In this document: positions 47,711 to 57,887 of the stretch, piece after piece
Position numbering within the stretch: position 1 is the first letter of the stretch
How the letters are laid out: every line of letters starts with the position of its first letter
NCBI RefSeq assembly: GCF_001659985.1
Contig: NZ_LYCS01000004.1
Span: 124,001 to 188,000, forward strand
DNA: 64,000 nt
Source of the DNA: Oceanobacillus sp. Castelsardo
GTDB taxonomy: Bacteria; Bacillota; Bacilli; Bacillales; Amphibacillaceae
Reading direction: 5' to 3'
Translations under genes and position numbers: made by a program
The notes under the pieces: model-generated
What the model saw: only the letters and a program-made list of their open reading frames with translations
Told to the model about the DNA's origin: nothing
Database searches by the model: none

Positions 47711-47905
47711 TTATTTAGGTAGCATTGTTTTGATACGTCTGTAGTCCCCAGCAGATACAACAGCACTTTTACGTAGTTTACGTTTTTGCTTTTGAGATTT
47801 GTTAGCAAATAAGTGACTAGTGTATGCATGAGATCTTTTTAGTTTTCCGCTACCAGTTCTTTTGAAACGTTTTTGAGTCCCTTTATGAGTTTTCATTTTA
47901 GGCAT
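47711..47905 (-). CDS. rpmI: Ribosomal protein L35
   Basis: This is a 64-residue, highly basic 50S protein. The family pattern [30 protein letters not shown] and the C-terminal [10 protein letters not shown] are intact. It lies between infC and rplT. Confidence 0.97.
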   Translation of the reverse strand: MPKMKTHKGTQKRFKRTGSGKLKRSHAYTSHLFANKSQKQKRKLRKSAVVSAGDYRRIKTMLPK

Positions 47906-47936
47906 AATTTATTTCCTCCTCGTAATGTTGCATCTA

Positions 47937-48455
47937 TTAGTTCTTTTCATTAATCGGAGCGAGCATCATAAACATATTACGACCTTCCATTTTCGGTCTG
48001 GATTCAATTGTCGCAATATCTTTAAGTTCTTCAGCCAGACGGTTTAAAACATCTTGCCCAAGTTCTTTATGTGTGATTGCACGTCCACGGAAACGAACGG
48101 ATGCTTTTAATTTATCTCCCTTTTCAAGGAATTTTTTTGCGTTCTTAAGCTTCGTTTCGAAGTCATGATCGCCAATACCTGGTGTAAACCGTACTTCTTT
48201 TATATTAATAACCTTTTGTTTTTTACGAGCTTCTTTTTCTTTCTTTTGTTGCTCATAACGATATTTCCCATAGTCCATAATACGACATACAGGCGGTTTT
48301 GCATTTGGAGCAACTAAAACTAAGTCTAAGTTTCTAGTTTGCGCAATCTCCAATGCTTCTTGACGTGTTTTCACACCTAGTTGATCCCCATTTGAATCGA
48401 TAAGTCGCACTTCTCTTGCACGAATCTTTTCATTGACGTTCATATCTTTGCTAAT
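47937..48455 (-). CDS. infC: Translation initiation factor IF-3, with an ATT start codon
   Basis: IF-3 binds the 30S subunit and proofreads start-codon selection. I place the start at ATT (48455-48453): GGAGGTG precedes it at seven-base spacing, and the product [20 protein letters not shown] matches Bacillus IF-3. Upstream in-frame codons belong to the leader. An AUU start is a known autoregulatory device, because IF-3 discriminates against it. The protein of 172 residues has the N-domain, lysine-rich linker (about 75-95) and C-domain (FEKGD-type region to MMLAP). Confidence 0.95.
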   Translation of the reverse strand: MSKDMNVNEKIRAREVRLIDSNGDQLGVKTRQEALEIAQTRNLDLVLVAPNAKPPVCRIMDYGKYRYEQQKKEKEARKKQKVINIKEVRFTPGIGDHDFETKLKNAKKFLEKGDKLKASVRFRGRAITHKELGQDVLNRLAEELKDIATIESRPKMEGRNMFMMLAPINEKN

Positions 48456-48459
48456 AGTC

Positions 48460-48655
48460 AGACACCTCCAAAGTTTTTTCGATACTGATCTATTTGACAA
48501 GTCTTCATACATGAAAAAAAGTGTCGGTACATACACCCACACATTCCAATTACACATAATAAATTTGGAACCAGTCAACTACATGCTTCATGTGTCGAAC
48601 AGGTGAGAAGCGGGTGCTTCTACTTGTCTACGAGATCATTTAATTTTCAACTTTT
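48460..48655 (-). promoter_or_regulatory. L20-type autoregulatory leader of infC-rpmI-rplT
   Basis: The segment at 48627-48600 carries the conserved ACCCGCTTCTCACCT run of Firmicute L20 leaders, followed by pairing elements (ACACATGAAGC and TGTGTGGGTGTATG regions) before the infC ribosome binding site. In B. subtilis, L20 binds this leader and promotes termination. The assignment is from sequence resemblance and position; I did not fold it completely. Confidence 0.75.
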
Positions 48656-48739
48656 AAAGTATAACATCATTAAGAAATCTTGTCAAATACTTTCTCAATT
48701 CCAATTTACATAAGCTATTTTATCATACTTTATGACATT

Positions 48740-48765
48740 GGCCAAGTATTCGTAAATACTTGGCC
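48740..48765 (-). terminator. thrS terminator
   Basis: An 11-bp perfect stem (48740-48750 with 48755-48765) with a CGTA loop begins 12 bases after the thrS stop. The T tail is poor. Confidence 0.65.
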
Positions 48766-48777
48766 TTCTACTTATTC

Positions 48778-50727
48778 TTATTTTTTACGTAATACACGTT
48801 CCGATATTTCTTTTTCAATAAGATTTTCAAAATCCTCAAAGGAAAGTGTTTCTGATTTTTGTTCTCCGTAACGACGAACATTTACTGCATTATTTTCAAT
48901 TTCTTTATCACCTAAAACGAGCATGAATGGGATTTTTTGAGTTTGAGCTTCACGGATCTTATATCCAATTTTCTCATCTCTTTCATCCACTTCTATACGT
49001 ATACCTTGTCTTCTTAATTTATCAGCAACTTCCTTTGCATATTCCAGATGCACTTGAGGTGATACTGGAATTACCTTCACTTGTACAGGAGCAAGCCAAG
49101 TTGGAAATGCACCTTTATATTCTTCAATTAAGAATGCGACAAAACGTTCCATTGTAGAAACCACCCCACGGTGAATAACAACTGGACGATGTTCCTTTCC
49201 ATCCTCACCGATATAGGTTAAATCAAATCGTTCAGGTAATAGCACGTCTAATTGCACAGTTGATAATGTTTCATCCTTACCTAAGGCAGTTTTAACTTGT
49301 ACATCTAATTTCGGACCGTAGAATGCCGCTTCCCCTTCCGCTTCCACATAATCCAATTTTAAATCTTCCATTGTCTGTTTTAAAGTAGACTGTGTTTTTT
49401 CCCACATTTCATCATTATCGATATATTTTTCTTTATCTTCAGGATCACGATAAGATAGACGGAAATAATAATCCTCAATGCCAAAATCTTTATAGACATG
49501 TTGAATTAACTCGATTACACGAACAAATTCTTCTTTTAATTGATCAGGTCTAGCAAAAATATGTGCATCATTTAGTGTCATTGCACGCACACGTTGTAGC
49601 CCTGCTAATGCACCACTCATTTCATATCGATGCATGGTCCCTAGTTCTGCTATTCTTACCGGTAGTTGACGGTAACTCCACAATTGATTTTTAAATACCA
49701 TCATATGATGCGGGCAGTTCATTGGACGCAACACTAATGTTTCATTATCCATTTCCATCGGAGGAAACATATCTTCCTGATAGTGATCCCAGTGTCCACT
49801 TGTCTCATATAATTCCTTACTACCAAGTACAGGTGTATAAACGTGGTCATATCCTAAACGTTCTTCCAAATCAACGATATAACGTTCAATGTTACGACGG
49901 ATTGTAGCACCTTTTGGTAGCCATAATGGTAATCCTTGTCCAACTTTTTGGGAAACAGTAAAAATACCTAGTTCTTTACCTAATTTACGATGATCACGTT
50001 CTTTACGTTCTTCTAAAATATGAAGATACTCTTCTAATTGATTTTGTTTTTCAAACGCTGTTCCATAAATACGTTGAAGCTGTTTATTATTACTATCTCC
50101 ACGCCAATAAGCCCCAGAAATACTTAAAAGTTTGAATGCTTTGATTTTACTAGTGGAAGGGACATGAATTCCTCGACATAGATCAAAGTATTCACCTTGT
50201 TCATAAATAGTAACTTGTTCCCCTTCTGGAATAGCATCGATTAATTCAAGTTTCAATTCATCACTAATTTCACGGAATCGTTCCTTCGCCTCTTCGCGAG
50301 AAACTTCTATCCGTTTAATTTCAAGATTCTCATCAACAATACGTTTCATTTCTTTTTCAATCTTTGGAAGATCCTCTGGAGTGATTTTATGTTCCATGTC
50401 TAAATCATAATAAAATCCTTCCTCAATTACAGGACCGACACCAAATTGAACATTTTTATATAATCGTTTAATCGCTTGAGCCATTAAATGCGCTGTGGAA
50501 TGACGCATTATATCAATAGATTCAGCATTTTTATATGTTAGGATTTCTATTTTTCCACCATGATCAAGCTCACGTCTCAAATCTACTTGTTCCCCATCTA
50601 ATTTAATCGCAATTGCTTGTTTCTTTAATCCTGGGGAAATAGATGCTGCAATCTCCTCACCTGTTGTTCCTATTGGAAACCCTTTTTCATTACCGTCTGG
50701 AAATATTATTTTAATTTCTTCTGCCAT
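48778..50727 (-). CDS. thrS: ThrS, threonyl-tRNA synthetase
   Basis: This is a class II synthetase with editing. The order is the N-terminal TGS domain (about 1-65), the editing domain with [15 protein letters not shown], the catalytic core (motif 2 around [26 protein letters not shown]; motif 3 [22 protein letters not shown]; zinc ligands including the cysteine of [10 protein letters not shown]), and the anticodon-binding domain. I use the ATG at 50727, preceded by AAAGGAG; the product is 649 residues. A T-box leader lies upstream. Confidence 0.97.
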   Translation of the reverse strand: MAEEIKIIFPDGNEKGFPIGTTGEEIAASISPGLKKQAIAIKLDGEQVDLRRELDHGGKIEILTYKNAESIDIMRHSTAHLMAQAIKRLYKNVQFGVGPVIEEGFYYDLDMEHKITPEDLPKIEKEMKRIVDENLEIKRIEVSREEAKERFREISDELKLELIDAIPEGEQVTIYEQGEYFDLCRGIHVPSTSKIKAFKLLSISGAYWRGDSNNKQLQRIYGTAFEKQNQLEEYLHILEERKERDHRKLGKELGIFTVSQKVGQGLPLWLPKGATIRRNIERYIVDLEERLGYDHVYTPVLGSKELYETSGHWDHYQEDMFPPMEMDNETLVLRPMNCPHHMMVFKNQLWSYRQLPVRIAELGTMHRYEMSGALAGLQRVRAMTLNDAHIFARPDQLKEEFVRVIELIQHVYKDFGIEDYYFRLSYRDPEDKEKYIDNDEMWEKTQSTLKQTMEDLKLDYVEAEGEAAFYGPKLDVQVKTALGKDETLSTVQLDVLLPERFDLTYIGEDGKEHRPVVIHRGVVSTMERFVAFLIEEYKGAFPTWLAPVQVKVIPVSPQVHLEYAKEVADKLRRQGIRIEVDERDEKIGYKIREAQTQKIPFMLVLGDKEIENNAVNVRRYGEQKSETLSFEDFENLIEKEISERVLRKK

Positions 50728-50768
50728 GTTGATTGCTCCTTTCTTTCTGCTAACCAAATATAAAATTA

Positions 50769-51060
50769 AAAAACGCCCATCCCAATTGCATGAAGCAAAA
50801 GGGACGAGCGTTGGATATACTTTCGTGGTTCCACCCTAGTTTCCGCTAAATAAAGCGGCTCTAGATCTTTAACGCAGATGATACGCCATTCCTTACTGAA
50901 AAAATTTTCGGGAAAGGAGTTCAAAGGTGGTAATTATTAAGGTCTATAGAGGAAGCTTTCAGCCAAATGACTTCCCTCTCTAAACTATAATTCCAAAATA
51001 ATCATGTCCTTATCAATACTTTTAATTTTGATAACGAATCTAAATTGTATTATAGCCCTA
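50769..51060 (-). promoter_or_regulatory. T-box riboswitch leader of thrS, specifier ACC (Thr)
   Basis: The T-box motif GGGTGGAACCACG lies at 50836-50824, followed by a terminator stem (50772-50783 with 50801-50812) and a T run. Two overlapping-position ACC triplets (50928-50926 and 50931-50929) lie in the specifier region of stem I; one is the Thr specifier. The order of stem I, antiterminator and terminator is normal. Confidence 0.9.
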
Positions 51061-51084
51061 TCAAATTATAATTGCAAGTTTATT

Positions 51085-51942
51085 TTATTGGTTTTTATGA
51101 ATATAAAAAGGAAACTCTCGAGTAGATTGAAACTCCACTTTTTCTTGAAAAACATTAATGACAGTTAATGTTTTCGGTTCAGCGGGGTCATCTCCATAGA
51201 TTTTCACTTTCTCTGGTGCCATCGCAATTAGCGGTGATAAATTCAGTTCACTTTCATCTAAGCCGAAAAGATATAAAGGTTCCTTCTGCATTAAAGCTTG
51301 TAAATCCACTTTTGAAAGATTTTTTCCATCTTCTAAAAAAAATGAAAATGTACTACCTTGTAAAATATGAATGACTGGAATTCCTGGATCCTTTTTACTA
51401 ATGTAGGTGCGCAGAGAGTTAATAAACTCTTGATGCTCTTCTTCTCTCTTGTATTCGTCTATAGCCAGCCCTATATAATTAATCATTTCATCCCTAAATT
51501 CTTTTAATCCAAATTTCACTATAGAGTCATAATGGATTGTGTTTGTATTTTTTATATTATTTAGGAACAAATTTTCTAATAAATTCTCCGGGAAATCCCT
51601 TTTTATTCTCTCCGTTTGCAGAAGACTTACTGCATTATTTCCAGACAATATCCCATTTGTTATTTCATGAATCCTTTTAATTTCTTCACAATCTGAAAAA
51701 TAATAGTTTTTTTTAATAATGTTTTTAACAATAGTTCCGAAGCGATGTGCAATGAATACTTCAGCCATCAATTTCGCAATAAATTCTATGAAGTCGGAGT
51801 CTTGTATTTCTGATTCAATTTGGAGAAGAATCCCCCATTCTTTTTGGTGTTTCCAATGTAATTCAATATTTTTATCAAGATAAAATAATTTTTCACAAAA
51901 CATTAGTACTTCTTTTTCTGATTCAAAATATACCCTAAGCAA
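51085..51942 (-). CDS. ytxC: YtxC, sporulation-associated protein
   Basis: This 285-residue soluble protein has no recognisable catalytic motif. Length, position between thrS and dnaI, and stretches such as IYGDDPAEPKTLTVINVFQEKVEF fit the YtxC family of endospore formers. Function is unknown; relatives are annotated as sporulation proteins. The ytxB gene found nearby in B. subtilis is absent. Confidence 0.8.
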   Translation of the reverse strand: MLRVYFESEKEVLMFCEKLFYLDKNIELHWKHQKEWGILLQIESEIQDSDFIEFIAKLMAEVFIAHRFGTIVKNIIKKNYYFSDCEEIKRIHEITNGILSGNNAVSLLQTERIKRDFPENLLENLFLNNIKNTNTIHYDSIVKFGLKEFRDEMINYIGLAIDEYKREEEHQEFINSLRTYISKKDPGIPVIHILQGSTFSFFLEDGKNLSKVDLQALMQKEPLYLFGLDESELNLSPLIAMAPEKVKIYGDDPAEPKTLTVINVFQEKVEFQSTREFPFYIHKNQ

Positions 51943-52046
51943 TCACCATCACCCTCACCCACAATCAAACTGTTACAATTATATGGACAAAGGTGCGAAA
52001 AAATGATTAAACCACAGAAACTAGTATATTTCCTAACTATAAAAAG

Positions 52047-52077
52047 TAAAAACTAGCACTATTCCATGCTAGTTTAC
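52047..52077 (-). terminator. dnaI terminator
   Basis: A 9-bp stem (52050-52058 with 52067-52075), extended across one bulge, lies directly at the dnaI stop with an A/T-rich tail. Confidence 0.65.
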
Positions 52078-52078
52078 G

Positions 52079-53005
52079 TTAATTTCTTCTATTTTCGCCA
52101 TAAATCGGCACTTCTTTACTTACTTGTCTTATTCGTTCGATAATTCTACCCGCTTTAACTTCTTCAACGCCATCTCTAGTCGAAGCTAATATACCTTGTA
52201 ACTGTTCTAAACTATAGTTACTTGTAAAACAAACAGGTAACTGTTCCATCATTCGATATTGTAAAACAGAACCTAAAATCTCATCGCGAAACCATGATGA
52301 CTGCATTTCTGCACCAATATCATCTAACATTAATACATCTGCTTTTTTAAAGTATTCTATTTTTTCATTTGTTGTATCATTTTTAAAAGACGACTTTATT
52401 TCACGGACAAACTCTGGCATATAAATAATCATAGATGAGATATTCATTTTCTTTAGTTCATTTGCTAATGCACCAAGAAAATAAGTTTTACCAACGCCAA
52501 ATGGTCCATAGAAATAAATTCCCTTACGAGGCAATTTACCATTTGCCTCACGCAAAAAGTTAAACATTTCCATAACACCATTATTTCGACTATTATCATC
52601 TTCAATATTATTTATCGATGCTTGTAAAATTTCCTTAGGTACATGGACGCTTTGTACAAGTTTTTGTTGTGATTGCTCTTTTTCATACATAACACGGCTA
52701 TGACACTTTTCATAGGCTAGATGAATTTCTCCATTTTCTACTTGTAAAATAGGCGAATATCCTTGTAGCATATTTTTACATTCATTAAGAGAGCTACATT
52801 GATCACATTGCTTGGATTGAGTCTTATACTCATACAACTTGACTAAACTTTTATTTAGTTCCCTGTTTGATATTTCTGGATGTAAAGATAAAAATTCCTT
52901 AATTTCAGGGTCGTTTAAAACTTCACTCTTTATTTTAATGAAATTTTCCTGAAAATTTTTATTCTCTTTCATCCACTTTGATAAAGAGTTCTGAATAGGT
53001 TCCAT
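52079..53005 (-). CDS. dnaI: DnaI, helicase loader
   Basis: DnaI loads the replicative helicase DnaC at oriC and at restart sites. The N-terminal domain (about 1-110) carries a zinc-binding cysteine set (KQCDQCSSLNECKNM and a later Cys/His). The AAA+ domain shows Walker A YGPFGVGKTYFLGAL near residue 167 and Walker B ADVLMLDDIGAE. The length of 308 residues matches B. subtilis (311). It lies 17 bases after dnaB and is coupled to it. Confidence 0.96.
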   Translation of the reverse strand: MEPIQNSLSKWMKENKNFQENFIKIKSEVLNDPEIKEFLSLHPEISNRELNKSLVKLYEYKTQSKQCDQCSSLNECKNMLQGYSPILQVENGEIHLAYEKCHSRVMYEKEQSQQKLVQSVHVPKEILQASINNIEDDNSRNNGVMEMFNFLREANGKLPRKGIYFYGPFGVGKTYFLGALANELKKMNISSMIIYMPEFVREIKSSFKNDTTNEKIEYFKKADVLMLDDIGAEMQSSWFRDEILGSVLQYRMMEQLPVCFTSNYSLEQLQGILASTRDGVEEVKAGRIIERIRQVSKEVPIYGENRRN

Positions 53006-53022
53006 TTAAACCATCCTTGAGA

Positions 53023-54372
53023 TCAATTATTTTTCTGATTTAACAAAGCTTGTAATTTTTCTTTTTCTTTTTCTAAGTTTATTAATGGTTGCTTCGGATT
53101 TATTTCTGGCTTTTCTATTTGAATTTCTTTGCGATTACCGTTTCTTTCCTTAAACCAATCCGGAATAATTTCCTTAGAGTTCTTTCTTGTATAGGTCGGA
53201 TTTTGTTTTTTATAATTCGTTTTCTGAAATTTATCTCTTTCTTTTTTAGCAAATTCCATTGCCTCTTTTGCTGTCTTAATTTTTGCTCGTGACCAGTGAC
53301 TTGCAATCTTTTCCAAATAAGCCTTTGATAATTTCATATTCGATTGTAATAATACGTAATGTATAAGAACATTCATGACTGGTGATGGTAATCCTTGAGA
53401 AGTCATTACATCTCGTATAATCCTCATATCTTGTTCAGAAGCTTGATGTCCACCAGACAAGTCTTCTAACAACTGTTTTGGTGTAATAGTTTCTAATTTA
53501 TGAATTAACATTTCCTCTTTCGTTTTCGGCTTTGTTTGTTCCTTTTGTTTCGGAAAAGCAATTCTTTCCGTTAATTTTATAGTTGAATTATTATGTTTTG
53601 ATTTAAATAAATCATGACAGGCATTTTTGAATTCATCACTATCTAAAAGATTTTCCTCGTTTAATGCCCATAGAATCGATTTTTCAACCTCATAATTATC
53701 CAAATCATACAGTTCCATCATTTGTGAAATTAATTTCCGATTTTCAAGTGTTAAGACTTGCCCAACAGGGATCATTCTTTGTTTTAACATTTGTTCCATC
53801 CATCGCAAGTCAACGGAAATCGATATATCATTTAAATCATTACTAGATACAGGTTTTACAACTTCTAATGTTGGGGTAATAGTTTTAAATACGTCGTTAA
53901 AGGATGCGGTAATATTTTCCCCTAAATCCTCATGAGTAATCTCTTTATATCTGTTTTTAAGCATAGAAAACTTCTCATCACCCAACTGATGAAATAGCAA
54001 TTGAGAAAGCATCGCATCATGAAAGAAATCACTAGGCGAAAAAGGACATTGTATTTCATAAGTAAAAATTGTAGCCTGCTCTAATTGTTTTTTATAAGTC
54101 TTTAATAAGCCAATTCCTTCTAAATTTAATCTTGCTTTATATATTTCATCCAAAGGAATGTTTAAGTAATTCATTAGCGTATGATGTGTTTGTGGTGAAT
54201 CACTTTTCTGAAATTCTAACTCGTGTAAAAGAGTTTGATACAGCATAGCTGCTTGCATTCCTATTAACGGTTGATACAGATGAGTTAATGATGTTGTATA
54301 ATCAGCGGTTAATTGGCCCTTTAATAATACATAGTACCCATCAACTGGTAATACTCGTCCAATAAAGTTCAA
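53023..54372 (-). CDS. dnaB: DnaB, replication initiation and membrane attachment protein
   Basis: The Firmicute DnaB (not the helicase) is a primosome protein that acts with DnaD and DnaI. The 449-residue protein has two DnaD-like DDBH regions: an N-terminal winged-helix/DDBH1 part (about 1-290) and a C-terminal DDBH2 part (about 310-400), which includes RIIRDVMTSQGLPSPVMNVLIHYVL. A lysine-rich tail follows. It lies between nrdR and dnaI. Confidence 0.94.
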   Translation of the reverse strand: MNFIGRVLPVDGYYVLLKGQLTADYTTSLTHLYQPLIGMQAAMLYQTLLHELEFQKSDSPQTHHTLMNYLNIPLDEIYKARLNLEGIGLLKTYKKQLEQATIFTYEIQCPFSPSDFFHDAMLSQLLFHQLGDEKFSMLKNRYKEITHEDLGENITASFNDVFKTITPTLEVVKPVSSNDLNDISISVDLRWMEQMLKQRMIPVGQVLTLENRKLISQMMELYDLDNYEVEKSILWALNEENLLDSDEFKNACHDLFKSKHNNSTIKLTERIAFPKQKEQTKPKTKEEMLIHKLETITPKQLLEDLSGGHQASEQDMRIIRDVMTSQGLPSPVMNVLIHYVLLQSNMKLSKAYLEKIASHWSRAKIKTAKEAMEFAKKERDKFQKTNYKKQNPTYTRKNSKEIIPDWFKERNGNRKEIQIEKPEINPKQPLINLEKEKEKLQALLNQKNN

Positions 54373-54403
54373 ATTTCCTCACCCTTATCTAATGTAGTAC
54401 TCT

Positions 54404-54871
54404 TTATTCACTTTTCCTGTCAACGTTAATAAGGTCTTTTAATTCATCTAAAAATACAGTAATATCTTTAAATTGACGATAAACAGATGCAAAACGGACG
54501 TAAGCCACTTCATCGATTTCCGCCAAGCGGTCCATCACTTTTTCGCCAACATCCTTGCTATCTACTTCAGAATAACCAGCGTTTCTTAATTCTTTTTCAA
54601 CTTCTAAAGCGATTAATTCAATTTTCTCTAATGGTACAGGTCGCTTTTCACAAGCCCTTATTAATCCCCTTATTAATTTATCCCTTGAGAATTCTTGTCT
54701 GACACCATCTTTTTTCACAACAATTAAAGGTGGCTCCTCCATTCGCTCAAAGGTAGTAAAACGATAATTACATTTTTCACATTCTCGGCGTCTACGTATA
54801 GATCTTCCTTCGTCAGTGGGACGTGAATCAAAAACTTTTGTGTTTTTATATTGACAGTTGGGACACCTCAT
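54404..54871 (-). CDS. nrdR: NrdR, transcriptional repressor of ribonucleotide reductase genes
   Basis: NrdR senses dATP/ATP and represses nrd genes. With the ATG at 54871 the product is 155 residues, starting [18 protein letters not shown]. The zinc ribbon cysteines are C3, C6, C31 and C34, and the ATP-cone domain follows (about 46-136, [22 protein letters not shown]). The longer in-frame start at 54898 is unlikely, because the family begins at MRCP. It lies upstream of dnaB. Confidence 0.95.
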   Translation of the reverse strand: MRCPNCQYKNTKVFDSRPTDEGRSIRRRRECEKCNYRFTTFERMEEPPLIVVKKDGVRQEFSRDKLIRGLIRACEKRPVPLEKIELIALEVEKELRNAGYSEVDSKDVGEKVMDRLAEIDEVAYVRFASVYRQFKDITVFLDELKDLINVDRKSE

Positions 54872-54909
54872 TCTTACAACCCCATTCATTGTTACCAAAC
54901 TTCATATAA

Positions 54910-55287
54910 TTAAAGTTGTGGTAACTCTTTATTTAACTTATCATACAATCGATTAATTAACTTAGTAATATATCCAAAATTCAATGGAATCGCGGAGTCT
55001 AATGAAACCGAAAAATCAACAGCTGTTTTATTTGGACTTACCATAATGACTGTTATAACAATAAAGGCTTTTTTTCCTTTTTTCGTAATAACACTCATCT
55101 CACCACGTTCTTTTGATAAAGAATTTATTTCAAATTCAGAACTGGCTTGAAATAAATCTTCAAGTGTGTGAAAAACTTTATCTTTCATCGCTTTATAATA
55201 ACGTGTTTTTAATGACTCATCTAAACGGTCTTCACCTGTTTCTAAATGGTTACCAAAATATTTACGTAATGTGCTACTAATAGACAT
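54910..55287 (-). CDS. Conserved protein of unknown function between speD and nrdR
   Basis: I do not recognise the family with certainty. With the ATG at 55287 (GGGGAG seven bases upstream) the product is 125 residues, soluble and mixed alpha/beta. It begins MSISSTLRKYFGNHLETGED and has a central beta-rich segment (MSVITKKGKKAFIVITVIMVSP). No Cys/His cluster or catalytic motif is visible. Conserved position next to nrdR-dnaB-dnaI suggests a link to replication or nucleotide supply, but that is only context. Confidence 0.7.
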   Translation of the reverse strand: MSISSTLRKYFGNHLETGEDRLDESLKTRYYKAMKDKVFHTLEDLFQASSEFEINSLSKERGEMSVITKKGKKAFIVITVIMVSPNKTAVDFSVSLDSAIPLNFGYITKLINRLYDKLNKELPQL

Positions 55288-55379
55288 CTCCATTCTCCCC
55301 GTCCTATTGTTTACCCTATATTGTAACACGTTTCACCTATTTCCTCCATCAAAAAACGGAAGCTTTAAATCACATAATT

Positions 55380-55408
55380 AAAGGGCTGACGTGGAAAGTC
55401 AGCCCTTT
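55380..55408 (-). terminator. speD terminator
   Basis: An 11-bp perfect stem (55380-55390 with 55398-55408) with a 7-base loop lies after the speD stop and before the next gene. Confidence 0.85.
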
Positions 55409-55454
55409 TATTCGTATTTAAAATCGTATTTATGATTAACTTATTTTTTATTTA

Positions 55455-55835
55455 TTAATATACTTTTTCGAAATTCTTTAGTTTTATCGGACCCATTCCC
55501 CGTGGTAATTCCACACGATCGTAAGATTTACATTCTAGTACATCAGCAATATAATCTGCTGCAATATTTGGGTCTATAATATCTCCACAAGTATATACAT
55601 CAATACTTGCATAACCATGTTCTGGAAAACTATGAATCGTTAAGTGAGATTCTGAAATGATTACTACACCACTAACACCTTGTGGCGCAAATTTATGAAA
55701 AGCAACTTCACGAATTTCTGCCCCAGCTTTTAAGGCAGCGTCGACAAAAATACGTTCAATTAACCCCATATCATTTAATTTATCTACATTACATTCCCAT
55801 AGTTCAGCTATCACGTGTCTTCCCATTGTATCCAT
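55455..55835 (-). CDS. speD: SpeD, S-adenosylmethionine decarboxylase proenzyme
   Basis: SpeD supplies decarboxylated SAM for spermidine synthesis. The prokaryotic class-1B proenzyme self-cleaves between E62 and S63 ([14 protein letters not shown]), creating the pyruvoyl group at S63; H68 and C83 are the expected processing and catalytic residues. I use the ATG at 55835 (126 residues), because numbering and the N-terminus [13 protein letters not shown] then match the family. It is monocistronic, downstream of gapB. Confidence 0.96.
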   Translation of the reverse strand: MDTMGRHVIAELWECNVDKLNDMGLIERIFVDAALKAGAEIREVAFHKFAPQGVSGVVIISESHLTIHSFPEHGYASIDVYTCGDIIDPNIAADYIADVLECKSYDRVELPRGMGPIKLKNFEKVY

Positions 55836-56042
55836 TACTGCATTCCCCCTCAACACTAGTATTGGTAACTTTTTTCATTTTATTTTCTGCCACGGGGGAA
55901 AGTTAGTACGGATGAGGCCCTAACCCTTTAAGCAGAAAACATCATTCAGTTTTCAAATCGTAACATGAGAAGTATATAACGTTTTTCCTTCATTTGCAAT
56001 ACAAAATCGCATTTTAAATATTGCAATTCACCGAAGAATAAA

Positions 56043-56074
56043 AAACCATCTATTTCCTGTTAAATAGATGGTTT
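56043..56074 (-). terminator. gapB terminator
   Basis: A 13-bp perfect stem (56043-56055 with 56062-56074) with a 6-base loop lies just before the gapB stop region, with a T run on the minus strand. Confidence 0.85.
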
Positions 56075-56081
56075 AAGCGTA

Positions 56082-57107
56082 TTATATTTTAGCGTATTCC
56101 TTTAAACTCCTACCGACTAATTTTGTTAAATCAAGAACTCGATTCGAATAACCCCATTCGTTGTCATACCAAGCCAATATCTTTATTTTATTTCCTTCCA
56201 TTACCATTGTAGATAACCCATCAATGATAGATGAAAATTCGGTTGTCGTATAATCTATCGATACAAGGGGTTCTTCGCTGTAGTGAACAATGCCATTCAA
56301 TTCATGTTTAGAAGAATGTTTAAATGCGTTATTCACTTCTTCCATTGTTACACTTTTTTCCACGTCTACAACTAGGTCAACTAATGAAACATTTGGTGTA
56401 GGAACTCTCAAAGCCATTCCATGCAATTTACCATTTAAGTGTGGTAAAACCTCCCCTAATGCTTTTGCAGCCCCGGTTGATGTTGGAATAATGGATTGGC
56501 CACAACTTCTTGCACGTCTTAAGTCTTTATGGGGATTATCTAAATTATTTTGATCGTTAGTATACGCATGAACAGTAGTCATTAATCCATTTTTAATTGT
56601 AAAATGATCATCTAACACTTTCACTACCGGTGCTAAACAATTCGTTGTACAGGAAGCATTAGAAATCACATGATCCAATTCAGGTTGATAAGTGTGTTCA
56701 TTTACCCCCATTACGATTGTCTTATCCACTTTTTTACCCGGCGCTGTGATTACGACTTTTTTTGCTCCTGCTTGGATATGTAATCCAGCACTTTCTTTCG
56801 TATTAAATTTTCCTGTAGCTTCAATTACTACATCTATATTTAGTTCTTTCCATGGTAATTTATTTGGTTCTCTTGAATTTACAACTTCAATTATTTTGTT
56901 ATTTACTTTAATAGCCGATTCAAGCGCATTAACCTCTTCATTAAAAACACCATGAATACTGTCATATTTAATTAAGTGTGCAAGCGTTTCAGTAGGATAT
57001 CTAGCATTAATCGCAACAACTTCCATATCTTCATCCACAATAGCCTGCCTAAAAACCATCCTTCCAATTCTCCCAAAACCATTAATCGCAACACGTGTCT
57101 TCCCCAT
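56082..57107 (-). CDS. gapB: GapB, NADP-dependent glyceraldehyde-3-phosphate dehydrogenase (gluconeogenic)
   Basis: GapB runs the GAPDH reaction in the gluconeogenic direction. The catalytic cysteine is C153 in SNASCTTNC, and the NAD(P) fold motif is INGFGRIGRM. The position that is Asp32 in NAD-specific GapA is Ala here (VVAINARY), as in B. subtilis GapB, supporting NADP preference. I use the ATG at 57107 because of the AGGGGG spacing. The length of 341 residues fits. It lies between coaE and speD, as in Bacillus. Confidence 0.96.
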   Translation of the reverse strand: MGKTRVAINGFGRIGRMVFRQAIVDEDMEVVAINARYPTETLAHLIKYDSIHGVFNEEVNALESAIKVNNKIIEVVNSREPNKLPWKELNIDVVIEATGKFNTKESAGLHIQAGAKKVVITAPGKKVDKTIVMGVNEHTYQPELDHVISNASCTTNCLAPVVKVLDDHFTIKNGLMTTVHAYTNDQNNLDNPHKDLRRARSCGQSIIPTSTGAAKALGEVLPHLNGKLHGMALRVPTPNVSLVDLVVDVEKSVTMEEVNNAFKHSSKHELNGIVHYSEEPLVSIDYTTTEFSSIIDGLSTMVMEGNKIKILAWYDNEWGYSNRVLDLTKLVGRSLKEYAKI

Positions 57108-57242
57108 TAGAATCATATCCCCCTATTTATGTTATACTTATTTCCCTTTTATAATAAATAGTATAACATATATTAGTTAAGTGTGATTCATTTTTTATAG
57201 AAATATTCAAAATTAGGTTAATGATATAGCATTAAAACAAAA

Positions 57243-57274
57243 AATAAGCCTAGACTGTTATGTCCAGGCTTATT
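57243..57274 (-). terminator. coaE terminator
   Basis: A 9-bp stem (57243-57251 with 57266-57274) plus an inner GAC/GTC pairing ends in a T-rich tract on the minus strand, at the end of the polA-mutM-coaE run. Confidence 0.8.
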
Positions 57275-57275
57275 A

Positions 57276-57875
57276 TTAGATAACATCCCATTTTCTTAAT
57301 ATATCTTCAAGCTGTTCAAATGAAGCTGTTTTCGAATTATTATTATTTATGACTTCATCTGCTAATTTCGCTTTTTCTCTTACAGGCATTTGAGATTTAA
57401 TACGTTTTAATGCTTCACTTTCCGTAAACTCGTCTCGTTCCATTAATCTTCGTAACTGAATGTTCTCATCCACATAGACAACGATTGTTTTATCAACATA
57501 ATTTGTTAATTTACTTTCAAACAATAATGGAATATCTAATACGACACATGAAGCACCATCTTGAACAAATCCATCTCGTTTTTCTATAATCCTTTTCCGT
57601 ATTGCCGGATGAACGATTTGATTTAAAGCTTTTAATTTTTCTTGATCATTAAATACAATATCTCCAAGTTTTTGTCGATTCAATGTTTTATCATCTCGTA
57701 ATATATGGATTCCAAATGTCTCTATAATTTTGTTATACGCTTCTTCGCCTGGATATACTACCTCTCTGGCTATTTTATCGGCATCCACTACTGGAATTTG
57801 AAATTCATCAAACATTAAACTAACCGTACTCTTTCCACTTGCAATACTACCTGTTAGACCAATAATTAATGCCAT
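57276..57875 (-). CDS. coaE: CoaE, dephospho-CoA kinase
   Basis: CoaE phosphorylates dephospho-CoA in the last step of coenzyme A synthesis. The P-loop GLTGSIASGKST (6-17), the VVDADKIAREVV segment and the lid region LRRLMERDEFTESEA are present. The length of 199 residues matches the family. It lies 12 bases after mutM, with the polA-mutM-coaE order of B. subtilis. Confidence 0.96.
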   Translation of the reverse strand: MALIIGLTGSIASGKSTVSLMFDEFQIPVVDADKIAREVVYPGEEAYNKIIETFGIHILRDDKTLNRQKLGDIVFNDQEKLKALNQIVHPAIRKRIIEKRDGFVQDGASCVVLDIPLLFESKLTNYVDKTIVVYVDENIQLRRLMERDEFTESEALKRIKSQMPVREKAKLADEVINNNNSKTASFEQLEDILRKWDVI

Positions 57876-57887
57876 CTCATAATCCCC

